Positions 7,286 through 15,635 of a stretch of 64,000 bases of DNA are shown here, piece by piece; position 1 is the first letter of the stretch; each line of letters opens with the position of its first letter. Source of the DNA: Serratia marcescens (GTDB lineage: Bacteria; Pseudomonadota; Gammaproteobacteria; Enterobacterales; Enterobacteriaceae); contig JADMXW010000016.1 in NCBI GenBank assembly GCA_015548865.1, positions 1 to 64,000 on the forward strand. The letters are read 5' to 3'. The position numbers and the translations under genes were made by a program. The notes beneath the pieces are model-generated. The model was not told where the DNA came from. It did not search any database and worked only from the letters and a program-made list of their open reading frames with translations.

Positions 7286-7592
7286 ACGGTTAATTCGATT
7301 TTTTTCTTTTCGCTTCCATACATGAAAATCCGATTGTCGGCAAAAGCCGATTTTGCTAGTCTTGCCCGCGTTTATATCCGTCATCTCAATTCCTAGCATG
7401 CCAGCCTTGTCCGAACAGAAAATACACAGACGTAAAACGTGCGAATGTTCACCTTATCTATGCCATGTCCTCGGTATCATGCGCGGCATTGCCAGGTTGG
7501 TTTAACAGGATCTATTTTTACCTATTACTCGTATCAGAGAGCCATTCAAGAGCTCAACACAACATCACCGACAAAAACAGGAAATTTAACAC
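7286..7592. other. Intergenic region upstream of cycA
   Basis: No gene is seen here. The only open frame on the minus strand is an artefact of reading through the tRNA. It must hold the cycA promoter and leader, but I cannot point to a convincing -35/-10 pair. A weak CGGC-AAAA-GCCG hairpin lies near 7337. Confidence 0.5.
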
Positions 7593-8996
7593 ATGGTAGA
7601 TAACGTTAAAGAGGCCGACGACCTTACCTCAGGCCATGATGAAGGCCTGAGGCGCAACCTGACCAACAGGCATATTCAGCTTATTGCTATCGGTGGCGCT
7701 ATTGGCACCGGTTTATTTATGGGTTCGGGTAAAACCATCAGCCTGGCAGGCCCTTCGATCATCTTTGTCTATATGATCATCGGATTTATGCTGTTCTTCG
7801 TTATGCGCGCTATGGGCGAACTGCTGCTTTCCAATCTGGAATACAAGTCATTTAGCGATTTTGCCGCTGACCTGCTGGGGCCGTGGGCGGGTTTTTTCAC
7901 CGGATGGACCTATTGGTTCTGTTGGGTGGTAACAGGCATTGCCGATGTCGTTGCCATCAGCGCCTACACCCAGTTCTGGTTTCCTGAACTTTCGCAGTGG
8001 GTGTCTTCATTATTATGCGTATTGTTGCTACTAACGCTCAACCTCGCTACGGTCAAACTGTTCGGAGAAATGGAATTCTGGTTTGCCATGGTCAAGATCG
8101 TGGCCATTGTGGCGCTAATTATTCTTGGTGCAGTATTGGTCTTCATGCATTTCCCTTCCCCATCCGGTTCCGTATCCTCTTTCACTAACCTGTGGGATCA
8201 CGGCGGCATGTTTCCAAAGGGAATAAGCGGATTTTTTGCTGGATTCCAGATAGCCGTTTTTGCATTCGTTGGCATCGAATTGGTCGGCACCACTGCCGCC
8301 GAAACCAAAAATCCGCAGGTCGTGTTGCCACGCGCGATTAATGCCATTCCTATTCGCATTATCATGTTCTATGTATTTTCCCTGATCATGATAATGTCAG
8401 TCACACCTTGGAACGCCATTGCCGCCGATCGAAGCCCATTCGTTGAAATGTTTGTACTGGTCGGATTCCCCGCAGCGGCCAGCGTGATAAATTTTGTCGT
8501 GTTAACATCAGCGGCCTCTTCTGCCAACAGCGGAGTATTCTCAACCAGCCGTATGCTGTTCGGCCTGGCAAAGCAAGGTGACGCACCGGAAGCCTTCGCT
8601 CATTTGTCAAAACGCGCCGTCCCTGCAACAGGTCTGCTGTTCTCCTGTATCTGTCTGTTAGGGGGAGTAGTACTGATTTATCTCATTCCTAATGTGATGA
8701 CGGTATTTACGTTGGTAACAACCGTTTCCGCTATTCTGTTTATGTTTATCTGGAGCATTATCCTGTGCTCTTACCTTAAATATAGGAAAACACGGCCACA
8801 CTTGCACGCCAATTCAACATACAAAATGCCGTTAGGGATCGTCATGTGCTGGGTGTGTCTGGCTTTTTTTGCTGGCGTTATACTTCTGTTAACACTGCAG
8901 CCCGATACATTACAGGCACTTCTCGTAACACCATTGTGGTTTGTGCTACTTGCGATTGCTTATCAATTCTTACGTAAGAAAAAGCAGAACGCTTAA
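7593..8996 (+). CDS. cycA: D-serine/D-alanine/glycine transporter CycA
   Basis: This inner-membrane proton symporter takes up glycine, D-alanine, D-serine and beta-alanine (APC superfamily, amino acid permease family). The 467-residue sequence follows E. coli CycA almost throughout, including LRRNLTNRHIQLIAIGGAIG at the N-terminus (residues 19-38) and the consensus helix-1 GGAIGTGLFMGSG (34-46). FAGFQIAVFAFVGIELVGTT and SAASSANSGVFSTSRMLFGL also match. Twelve hydrophobic segments are visible and length matches the family. It stands alone with a strong terminator 30 bp after the stop. In E. coli CycA is regulated by GcvB RNA; that was not tested here. Confidence 0.96.
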   Translation: MVDNVKEADDLTSGHDEGLRRNLTNRHIQLIAIGGAIGTGLFMGSGKTISLAGPSIIFVYMIIGFMLFFVMRAMGELLLSNLEYKSFSDFAADLLGPWAGFFTGWTYWFCWVVTGIADVVAISAYTQFWFPELSQWVSSLLCVLLLLTLNLATVKLFGEMEFWFAMVKIVAIVALIILGAVLVFMHFPSPSGSVSSFTNLWDHGGMFPKGISGFFAGFQIAVFAFVGIELVGTTAAETKNPQVVLPRAINAIPIRIIMFYVFSLIMIMSVTPWNAIAADRSPFVEMFVLVGFPAAASVINFVVLTSAASSANSGVFSTSRMLFGLAKQGDAPEAFAHLSKRAVPATGLLFSCICLLGGVVLIYLIPNVMTVFTLVTTVSAILFMFIWSIILCSYLKYRKTRPHLHANSTYKMPLGIVMCWVCLAFFAGVILLLTLQPDTLQALLVTPLWFVLLAIAYQFLRKKKQNA

Positions 8997-9025
8997 TCCC
9001 ACATAAAATCATTGTAGGCTCTCAT

Positions 9026-9060
9026 ACTAAAGACGCTTATTATTGGCGTCTTTAGTTTTT
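9026..9060 (+). terminator. Terminator of cycA
   Basis: ACTAAAGACGC (9026-9036) pairs perfectly with GCGTCTTTAGT (9046-9056) across a nine-base loop and is followed by a run of Ts to 9060. It lies 30 bp after the cycA stop. Confidence 0.9.
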
Positions 9061-9184
9061 AATACATTCTGTTTACAGGTAGCACATCAATCAAAGCAAC
9101 GTTAATAACGCTACTCATAATTAAAGACAAAATGTGAAAATGTATTTTCATTTACCAAACAGATGACGCAATAGAGCCTTTCAA

Positions 9185-9445
9185 TCACTCCGACGAGTGC
9201 ATAGATGCCATTCCACTAATATTTCTCAGTAACACATAAACATCTTCTTTTTCACCTGAAGCCATAGCTTCACGCGTTATCAAGAGATCGATTTCGCGCT
9301 TTAATTTGATCAAATTATGATCATCCATAGTGGAAATAACCGCTGAAACCAACATCTCGAGAGAGGCGACCCGGCTCTGAAGTCGCTTCTCATCTGCCTC
9401 CTTTTGCGCCAGCTTGATTAGTAGTTGAGAAAGAAGAGTATTCAT
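9185..9445 (-). CDS. iraP: IraP-like anti-adaptor stabilising RpoS
   Basis: The 86-residue protein starts at ATG 9445 with GGAG five bases upstream; a longer frame from 9478 lacks support. MNTLLSQLLIKLAQKEADEK...RVASLEMLVSAVI parallels E. coli IraP (also 86 residues, with KLAQKE and an ALE-I-V-A- coiled coil). IraP binds the adaptor RssB and blocks delivery of sigma-S to ClpXP, raising RpoS under phosphate stress. The C-terminal half is less conserved, as is usual for anti-adaptors. It stands alone between cycA and the nac remnant. Confidence 0.75.
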   Translation of the reverse strand: MNTLLSQLLIKLAQKEADEKRLQSRVASLEMLVSAVISTMDDHNLIKLKREIDLLITREAMASGEKEDVYVLLRNISGMASMHSSE

Positions 9446-9705
9446 TTGAACTCCTTCATCAAAAAATAATGCACCCATGACCAGACAAGTATAAAGGGAT
9501 ATATGCCTGCGGAGAAAACAGGAATTGAGATTAATGTAACACTAGAATTGCATCTTCTACCAGCACCATAATAAAAACATTATTCAGTGGGCAAATAGGC
9601 TGGCAAATAAAAAAGATGCACCGCAGGTTACTTATACTGGAATCCCGCTGCGGTATGTATGAAAGAGAGATGACCAGCCATCTGACGATGGCTGGTGTTG
9701 CACAG

Positions 9706-9981
9706 TCAGATATTAACAGGCTGCCGCACACTATTGACGGCTGTTTTCGCCTGTTCACATTGGTGCAAGATAGTTTGTGCGTGTGAGTAAAGAATTTTCC
9801 CTGCTTCAGTTGGCGTAACGCCACGTCGGCTACGAACTAACAGTTGCTTTTCCAATTCACTTTCCAGCGTCGCCACCTGTTGGCTCAATGCTGGTTGTGC
9901 AATATGTAACAACTCGGCAGCCTGCGTCAGGCTACCAATATCCACGATTTTAACAAAATATTTGAGCCGCCTTAGATTCAT
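9706..9981 (-). pseudogene. nac: Nac truncated to its DNA-binding domain
   Basis: The 91-residue frame MNLRRLKYFVKIVDIGSLTQ...AQPALSQQVATLESELEKQL matches the N-terminus of the LysR-type nitrogen assimilation control protein Nac almost residue for residue. It stops (RQPVNI) where the linker to the co-inducer domain should begin; full Nac is about 305 residues. No C-terminal domain is recognisable in any frame in the 250 bp beyond. The helix-turn-helix and dimerisation helix are intact. The upstream sigma-54 and NtrC sites are also kept, so a short regulator may still be made. As recalled, work on Klebsiella NAC found that roughly the first 100 residues carry most of its activities. Confidence 0.85.
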
Positions 9982-10012
9982 TTTCGCCTCCTGAGTAGTT
10001 ACCCTTTAGAGG

Positions 10013-10029
10013 TAGCAAAAAGCGCGCCA
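10013..10029 (-). promoter_or_regulatory. Sigma-54 promoter of nac
   Basis: On the minus strand TGGCGC-GCTTT-TTGCT has the invariant GG and GC separated by exactly ten bases and differs from the TGGCAC-N5-TTGCT consensus at one position. The start of transcription would be about 22 bp upstream of the nac ATG, which has a good CAGGAGG. Confidence 0.75.
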
Positions 10030-10161
10030 CTTTGTATTCCTTTTCTATTATCATATCTATTTTGTGAGCACAGTGGCCCGTAAAATAAGGAAAAGAAATG
10101 GTTGGCCTGTTTTTTTGCGCCGCTGGGAATGCAGAACTCGTGAAGGAAAGCGATAAGGGAA

Positions 10162-10200
10162 TGCACCAGTATAAAGCAAAAATTGCCATATCGAGGTGCA
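10162..10200. promoter_or_regulatory. Two NtrC-like enhancer sites upstream of nac
   Basis: Two 17-bp elements resemble the TGCACCA-N3-TGGTGCA consensus. TGCACCAGTATAAAGCA (10162-10178) has one perfect half, and TGCCATATCGAGGTGCA (10184-10200) has the other. They lie about 150 bp upstream of the predicted sigma-54 start, a usual enhancer distance. The remaining sequence between nac and tRNA-Asn (9982-10368) holds no gene that I believe. Confidence 0.55.
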
Positions 10201-10368
10201 AGCCCTCATCAGAAGCGTCAGATTGTACCGCACCATCAAAGTTACTGCGTTCATCAATACCATGATAATTCAATGAATTGACTATTAGATCAGCAATCGA
10301 GAGAGATTGTGCATCACACCCTTTGACAACCCCACACGCTACCGCTATCATCCTCCGCACTCACCGAT

Positions 10369-10444
10369 TCCTCTGTAGTTCAGTCGGTAGAACGGCGGAC
10401 TGTTAATCCGTATGTCACTGGTTCGAGTCCAGTCAGAGGAGCCA
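10369..10444 (+). tRNA. tRNA-Asn (anticodon GTT)
   Basis: The gene begins TCCTCTGTAGTTCAG, has the anticodon stem-loop GGACTGTTAATCC with anticodon GTT, and ends CAGAGGAGCCA with encoded CCA. asn tRNA genes are the classical attachment sites of HPI-type islands, and an integrase of that type follows 161 bp downstream. Confidence 0.97.
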
Positions 10445-10605
10445 AATTCTTGTTCTTATGCATCCTTGCGAATCCTTGTACATATTAGGTTCAACAGGTT
10501 AGCGTGAAAACCTTTCCTGATGCGTTCTTACTTTTCCCTCTGCATCGGGCGAATTTGGTGGTCAGATTTGGGGTCTTTCCGGTTCGATAATGGAGTGACC
10601 CGCAT

Positions 10606-11868
10606 ATGTCCCTTAACGACACGAAAATCCGCAACTTAAAGCCTCCCATTACCCCGATAAAACTGTCCGATTCTCATGGTCTATATCTTCACGTTAAACC
10701 GACAGGTTCGCGCCTCTGGTATTTCGGATATTACTTCGGTGGCAAAGAAACCCGCATCGCACTGGGCGCGTATCCGTTAATCAGTCTGTCTGAAGTACGT
10801 CAGAAACGTGATTTACTCCGCAAACAACTGGCGAACAACATCAACCCAATGCAGCAACGCGTCGCTGAAAAAGCCGCCCGTTCCCCTGAAAAACGCTTTA
10901 AAGCCGTCGCACTTAACTGGCATGGCAGTAACAAAGCCTGGTCAGAAAATCACGCCGCCCGGCCGCTTGCCAGCATGAACAACCATCTCTTTCCGGCGAT
11001 TGGCAACATGCTCGTGACCGAGTTAAAAACGCAACACTTCACTGCGCTGCTTAAGGGCATCGAAGCAAAAGGGTTACTGGAAGTCGCGTCCCGCTCCCGA
11101 CAGTATCTGTGCAACATCATGCGTTACGCCGTGCATCAGGGCCTGGTAGAAAACAACACGGCGCTGAATCTGGAAGGAGTAACCGCGCCGCCGGTTAAGC
11201 GTCATTACCCTGCCCTAGCGCTTGAGCGCCTGCCGGAGTTGCTGACTAGCATTGACGATTACACCAAGGGAAGGCAACTGACCCGATTAGGGGTAATGCT
11301 CACCCTGCATCTGTTTATCCGCTCCAGTGAGTTGCGCTTTGCCCGTTGGGGTGAGTTTGATTTCAAGAACAAGATATGGACTATTCCCGCTACCAAAGAG
11401 GCCATTACCAACGTGCGCTATTCGGGGCGCGGAGCGAAAATGTGCACCCCGCACCTCGTTCCCCTTTCCCAACAAGCGATAGTTATTCTGAAATTGATAC
11501 AAGATATCTCCGGCCATCAGACATTGGTGTTCCCCGGCGACCACAACCCGTACAAGCCGATGAGTGAAAACACCGTTAACAGGGCACTGCGGTTAATGGG
11601 GTATGACACCAAAAATGATGTCTGTGGTCATGGATTCCGCGCGATGGCATGCAGTGCTCTGATGGAATCGGAACTCTGGTCACGAGATGCCGTCGAGCGC
11701 AAAATGAGCCACCAGGAGCGCAACAGCGTGCGGGCAGCCTATGTCCATAAAGCGGAGCACCTTCATGCACGCATTGCGATGATGCAGTGGTGGTCGGATT
11801 ATCTGGATGTGAATCGTGAGGGGATACATTGCACCGTATATTTATGCGAGAAGCTGTCGGGAAAATGA
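10606..11868 (+). CDS. P4/HPI-type island integrase, orphan
   Basis: This 420-residue tyrosine recombinase closely resembles the integrase of the Yersinia high-pathogenicity island. It has MSLNDTKIRNLKP, LSDSHGLYLHVKPTGSRLWY (DUF4102 arm domain, residues 1-90), a core-binding domain with EVASRSRQYL, and a catalytic domain. The catalytic domain has RSSELRFARWGEFDF (Arg), CGHGFRAMACSALME (His and Arg), MSHQERN (His) and AAY (Tyr). It appears complete. It points away from tRNA-Asn, as in HPI, but no cargo or second att copy follows: glpQ begins about 100 bp after its stop. It is therefore probably the remnant of an excised or deleted island. Confidence 0.88.
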   Translation: MSLNDTKIRNLKPPITPIKLSDSHGLYLHVKPTGSRLWYFGYYFGGKETRIALGAYPLISLSEVRQKRDLLRKQLANNINPMQQRVAEKAARSPEKRFKAVALNWHGSNKAWSENHAARPLASMNNHLFPAIGNMLVTELKTQHFTALLKGIEAKGLLEVASRSRQYLCNIMRYAVHQGLVENNTALNLEGVTAPPVKRHYPALALERLPELLTSIDDYTKGRQLTRLGVMLTLHLFIRSSELRFARWGEFDFKNKIWTIPATKEAITNVRYSGRGAKMCTPHLVPLSQQAIVILKLIQDISGHQTLVFPGDHNPYKPMSENTVNRALRLMGYDTKNDVCGHGFRAMACSALMESELWSRDAVERKMSHQERNSVRAAYVHKAEHLHARIAMMQWWSDYLDVNREGIHCTVYLCEKLSGK

Positions 11869-11929
11869 AATGAGCCGGGTCAGTGGGTAAAGCAGTGAGT
11901 TAGCCGTTTCTTCCCTTCGCGAGGAGGAT

Positions 11930-11959
11930 GCCTTACCCACCTACGCAGGTGGGTAAGGC
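11930..11959. terminator. Long perfect hairpin between integrase and glpQ
   Basis: GCCTTACCCACC (11930-11941) pairs perfectly with GGTGGGTAAGGC (11948-11959) across a six-base loop. It sits between the convergent integrase and glpQ genes and ends 10 bp before the glpQ stop. No T run follows on either strand, so termination efficiency is uncertain. Confidence 0.5.
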
Positions 11960-11969
11960 TTGACCGGGT

Positions 11970-13061
11970 TTATTTATGCAACTTGTGCTGTTGCAGGAAC
12001 TGTACGCCTTTATCCGGGAAGTCGGTGAACAGGCCGTCAACGTCTGCATCAATGTAGAAAATCTTCAGCATATCGTCGAAGTCCTTGGCATAGGCGGGCA
12101 CCTGACCAGGATCGGCACGGAAGGTGTATGGATGGATCTGTAGACCCTGCTGCTTAGCCTCTTTCGCCAACGTGGTCAGCTCAATGTGACCAGGGGTTGA
12201 AGTGCTTTTCACAATCATCGGATACCACGGGCCAATACCATCGGCATATTTGGCCAGCTTGGCGGCAGCACCGGGCTCATACATCCAGTCGTAGTTGTAC
12301 GGCGTCAGGCTACCATCTGGGTGGATCACCATCGTTTCGCTGACTTTCTGATCGCCGGTATTGGTGATCAACTGCACCAGTTTGATGTCCATGTTCATTG
12401 CTGGCAGCAACTCTTTTTTCACCCTCTCTAAATCCGGTGCGTCGAAGCTTTGCAGGTAAACTTTGTCCGCTTTCTTGGTGTAGCCATAGGATTTCAGCAC
12501 TTCCAGCACGGCCTTGGAAATATCCTTACCTTCGATTTTGTGGAACCAGGGAGCCTTGGTTTCCACGTAGATGCCAATATCCTTGCCGGTCGAGTGATTC
12601 ATCCCCTGGATCATCTCAATCTCATCTTGCAGCGTGTGGATGCGAAAGTCAGATTTCCACATTGGGAAACGGTTAGGGAATTTTTGCTGCTGCACGCCGT
12701 CTTTAACCAAAAATTCCTCGGTGAATTTCAGCGACTGAATCTCGGCCAGGGTGAAATCAATAGCGTAATAGCGGCCATCTTTACGCTGGCGATCGGGGAA
12801 TTTTTTCGCCACGTCGGTCACTCGGTCAAGGAAGTGATCGTGCAGAACGATCAGTTTGTCGTCCTTGGTCATGACCACGTCCTGTTCCAGGTAATCCGCG
12901 CCCATCGCAAAGGCCATGGCCTTGGCTGGCAGAGTGTGTTCCGGCAGGTAGCCGCTAGCACCACGGTGGGCGATCACCAGTTTATCCGCAGCCTGCGCAG
13001 CGCTGAGCATTGAAGTTGCGAGAATGAACCCTGTCAGCAGGGCTTTGGTTTGAATACGCAT
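11970..13061 (-). CDS. glpQ: Periplasmic glycerophosphodiester phosphodiesterase GlpQ
   Basis: GlpQ hydrolyses glycerophosphodiesters to glycerol-3-phosphate and an alcohol in the periplasm. The 363-residue product has a signal peptide ending about AAQA at residue 24. The GDPD core follows with VIAHRGASGYLPEHT (His32, Arg33, Glu41), YLEQDVVMTKD (Glu59, Asp61) and VLHDH (His74). Length matches E. coli GlpQ. It lies downstream of glpT in the same direction, so the two form the usual glpTQ operon, although a palindromic repeat now separates them. Its product would feed GlpT. Confidence 0.96.
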   Translation of the reverse strand: MRIQTKALLTGFILATSMLSAAQAADKLVIAHRGASGYLPEHTLPAKAMAFAMGADYLEQDVVMTKDDKLIVLHDHFLDRVTDVAKKFPDRQRKDGRYYAIDFTLAEIQSLKFTEEFLVKDGVQQQKFPNRFPMWKSDFRIHTLQDEIEMIQGMNHSTGKDIGIYVETKAPWFHKIEGKDISKAVLEVLKSYGYTKKADKVYLQSFDAPDLERVKKELLPAMNMDIKLVQLITNTGDQKVSETMVIHPDGSLTPYNYDWMYEPGAAAKLAKYADGIGPWYPMIVKSTSTPGHIELTTLAKEAKQQGLQIHPYTFRADPGQVPAYAKDFDDMLKIFYIDADVDGLFTDFPDKGVQFLQQHKLHK

Positions 13062-13090
13062 TCTATATTCTCCATTTTATAGACAGAGGC

Positions 13091-13154
13091 ATACCCGCCA
13101 TCTTTCAAGATGCAGGGGGGGTTGGATGCCTGCATCTTGAAAGATGACGGGTAT
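13091..13154. repeat. Palindromic repeat between glpT and glpQ
   Basis: The left arm (13091-13115, beginning ATACCCGCCATCTTTCAAGA) and the right arm (13130-13154, ending AAAGATGACGGGTAT) are reverse complements over 25 bp with one mismatch, around a 14-base G-rich centre. The ends resemble a family of interspersed repeats known in Yersinia, Serratia and Pectobacterium. Degenerate relatives appear near 17813 and 60107. It could form an mRNA hairpin that lowers glpQ relative to glpT. Confidence 0.75.
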
Positions 13155-13208
13155 AAGTAAAAAGGCCGCAGAGAGCGACCTTTAAATCATGCAAAAATGT
13201 GGTGGTAA

Positions 13209-14561
13209 TTAACCACGTTTGGCTGCGATGTCAGCATGATGTTTCTTTTCGCTGATCATGGTCAGCAGTAACAGAAGGACTGCGCCGATGCTGCCGCCGA
13301 TCATCACCATAAAGCCGCCGTCCCAGCCGAAATAGTCAACGGTGTAACCAACGATGGCACTGGCGGCGACGGAGCCACCCAGGTAGCCAAACAGGCCGGT
13401 GAAGCCCGCTGCCGTACCCGCCGCTTTTTTCGGTGCCAGTTCCAGTGCGTGCAGGCCGATCAGCATTACTGGGCCGTAAATCAGGAAGCCGATAATGATC
13501 ATACAAGCCATATCAATGCCTGGATTACCCACTGGGTTCAGCCAGTAAACGATGGTGGCGATGGTGACCAGTGTCATAAAGAATACCCCGGTGGCACCAC
13601 GGTTGCCTTTGAACACCTTATCCGACATCCAACCGCACAGCAGGGTGCCTGGAATACCGGCGTATTCGTACAGGAAGTAGGCCCAGGACGATTTATCCAG
13701 CGCGAAGTGTTTGACTTCTTTCAGGTAAGTCGGTGACCAGTCCAGGATGCCGTAACGCAGCAGATAGACAAAAACGTTGGCAATGGCGATATACCACAGC
13801 AGCTTATTGGGGAATACGTATTGCATGAAGATCTGCTTAGCGCTCAGCTCTTCTTCGGCTTTTTCGCTGTAGTCATCTGGGTAATCGTTTTTGTATTCTT
13901 CAATCGGTGGCAGGCCAACAGATTGCGGGGTGTCACGCATCAATGCGAAGGCGATCAGCGCCACCAGAATTGCTCCGAAGGCCGGCATATACAGCGCGGC
14001 TTTCCAGTCGTTGAACCACGCCATCCCCAACAGGAACAGCAATGGTGGCAGCCCCCCTCCCACGTTATGAGCACAGTTCCACACCGAAACGATGCCGCCG
14101 CGTTCTTTCTGCGACCACCAGTGCACCATGGTACGGCCACAGGGGGGCCAACCCATACCTTGAAACCAGCCACACAGAAACAGCAGCACAAACATCACCG
14201 CAATGCTGGAGGTTGCCCAAGGCACAAAGCCCATAAACAGCATCACTGCTGCCGCCAGGATCAAGCCGGCTGGCAGGAAGACGCGCGGGTTGGAACGGTC
14301 GGAAACCGAACCCATAATGGATTTGGAGAAGCCATAAGCGATGGAAATCCCTGATAGCGCAAAGCCCAAATCACCACGGCTGAAACCCTGTTCGATCAGA
14401 TACGGCATTGCCAGGGTGAAGTTTTTACGCACCAGATAGTAAGCGGCGTAACCGAAAAAGATCCCCATAAAAATTTGCCAGCGCAGCTTACGGTAGAGCG
14501 GATCTACCTTATCGACCGGCACACGAGAAATGTGTGCGTCTGGCTTAAAGATACTCAACAT
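13209..14561 (-). CDS. glpT: Glycerol-3-phosphate/phosphate antiporter GlpT
   Basis: GlpT is a 12-helix MFS antiporter (organophosphate:Pi antiporter family) that imports glycerol-3-phosphate in exchange for phosphate. The 450-residue sequence contains the family hallmarks [20 protein letters not shown] (residues about 23-42), the first-loop signature [15 protein letters not shown] (about 79-93), and [18 protein letters not shown]. Length matches E. coli (452). A CRP-like site lies about 235 bp upstream. It is normally divergent from glpABC, but here only a stump of glpA remains. Confidence 0.96.
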   Translation of the reverse strand: MLSIFKPDAHISRVPVDKVDPLYRKLRWQIFMGIFFGYAAYYLVRKNFTLAMPYLIEQGFSRGDLGFALSGISIAYGFSKSIMGSVSDRSNPRVFLPAGLILAAAVMLFMGFVPWATSSIAVMFVLLFLCGWFQGMGWPPCGRTMVHWWSQKERGGIVSVWNCAHNVGGGLPPLLFLLGMAWFNDWKAALYMPAFGAILVALIAFALMRDTPQSVGLPPIEEYKNDYPDDYSEKAEEELSAKQIFMQYVFPNKLLWYIAIANVFVYLLRYGILDWSPTYLKEVKHFALDKSSWAYFLYEYAGIPGTLLCGWMSDKVFKGNRGATGVFFMTLVTIATIVYWLNPVGNPGIDMACMIIIGFLIYGPVMLIGLHALELAPKKAAGTAAGFTGLFGYLGGSVAASAIVGYTVDYFGWDGGFMVMIGGSIGAVLLLLLTMISEKKHHADIAAKRG

Positions 14562-14794
14562 GAGCGCCTCCGATGGCTTTATCAGTTATTGCATCAGCAG
14601 GAAACGGATGTCCTGAAGGTGATCGAGCAAATATCAGAAATCAGTGTTGTCAAATTGTTCCATAACGAGCGCAATCCTAGTCAAAACGCAAGTGTGCCGT
14701 TGTGATGGATGGCGCAATTGTTACACTTTTATGAAATATCGGCGAATTTTGCGCGATTGGTTAACATTTTGAAATGGGAAAACACAGAAATCAC

Positions 14795-14808
14795 GTGATT
14801 ACGATCAC
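14795..14808. promoter_or_regulatory. CRP-like site in the glpT-glpA region
   Basis: GTGA-TTACGA-TCAC is a perfect 4-6-4 core of the CRP consensus, placed between glpT and the glpA remnant. CRP control of glp genes is established in E. coli. A possible GlpR-like element (TTTTCGATATATGATCG, near 14834) is too degenerate to call. The region 14562-14926 otherwise shows nothing coding. Confidence 0.6.
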
Positions 14809-14926
14809 CTTCATAGCTTTTTAAGGATGTTTTATTTTCGATATATGATCGTTATTGTTCCTTATCAAACAAAAATCTTAGTAAGTGTGGATCAATAGGA
14901 GGATAACCAGAGGCTCAAGGGGCGTG

Positions 14927-15055
14927 ATGAGCAATAACTCACCAGTGACCGAAACGGATGTGATCATTATTGGGGGTTCGCGCCCATTTCCTCCAAAAGT
15001 CCCACCTTATTTAGATAATAAATTGAATTTTATTGAGAAAGGGGTGCGTTTTTAG
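14927..15055 (+). pseudogene. glpA: glpA remnant (first ~17 codons only)
   Basis: From ATG 14927 (GTG 14924 is also possible) the frame reads MSNNSPVTETDVIIIGG. This is the start of the anaerobic glycerol-3-phosphate dehydrogenase subunit GlpA up to the second Gly of its FAD-binding GxGxxG. The frame then runs into unrelated sequence and stops at 15053-15055. Position and orientation, divergent from glpT, are as in E. coli. The rest of glpA and all of glpBC are absent, and an IS3-family fragment follows directly. A deletion has removed the operon. Confidence 0.85.
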
Positions 15056-15339
15056 CATCGTTTTTTATTTTTCTTTTTAACCGGAGTTATGGAGGAGGCT
15101 TTTGGCATTTTACCCTGTCGTTCATCCCGCAACTGCTTTACCCATCGCGTCATGGTAGAAAGACCAACATCCATAGCACTGGCCGCAGCTGCAACGGTGT
15201 AGTTCTGATCAAGGACCCGTTGAGCGGATTCACGTTTAAACTCTGCACTGAAACTTCTTCTTTTCATTGGGACACCTGTTTTGTTCTGAGGTGAGCATAT
15301 CACCTCTGTTCAGGTGGCCAAATTTAGTGTGCCACTACA
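15052..15339 (-). mobile_element. IS3-family element remnant (IS1400/ISEhe3-like orfA fragment)
   Basis: Read on the minus strand, the fragment starts with TGTAGTGGCACAC, an IS3-type terminal repeat, at 15339. The orfA start follows at ATG 15267: [40 protein letters not shown] and KQLRDERQG. This is the helix-turn-helix protein of the IS911-like group. The match ends at SSITP, after which the frame runs into a short lysine-rich tail (VKKKNKKRC) and a stop at 15052. The leucine zipper, the orfB integrase domain and the other end are missing. It marks the joint of the glpABC deletion. Confidence 0.8.
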
Positions 15340-15629
15340 ATCTTTCACCGGGCAATAACGGCCTCTTTCTCTATTTCTCAAGGGCAGCCAGAAATCAGCC
15401 CAGGTTACGAGCGTTTATCAATGTGTGCTCACGTATAGTTAAGGCATGATGTATTTTCGCAAAGGGCAATATTCTTTCAACGATGGGAAGCCAGCGACGT
15501 TCGTAATCACCAAACTGTTATAGTCAATCTTGATAAAACTGTATCTATTCTCTTTGGCACAACTGTGTTGTAATTGAAAAAATATTATCAGGTTGTTGTT
15601 GAATCAGGAAAACATCCCTAAGCGTAACG
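15340..15629. other. Unassigned sequence between IS remnant and ylaC-like gene
   Basis: About 290 bp with no credible gene on either strand and no recognisable RNA. It probably holds the promoter of the following gene together with debris from the rearrangement that removed glpABC. Confidence 0.4.
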
Positions 15630-15635
15630 GTGTTG

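Noticed and set aside
9531..9824. Minus-strand 97-codon frame downstream of and overlapping nac, considered as the lost Nac C-terminus
   Set aside because: Its sequence does not resemble the Nac effector domain in any part, so it is taken as chance.
9950..10360. Minus-strand 136-codon frame between nac and tRNA-Asn
   Set aside because: It overlaps the nac start and its sigma-54 and NtrC sites, has no ribosome site and no family resemblance.
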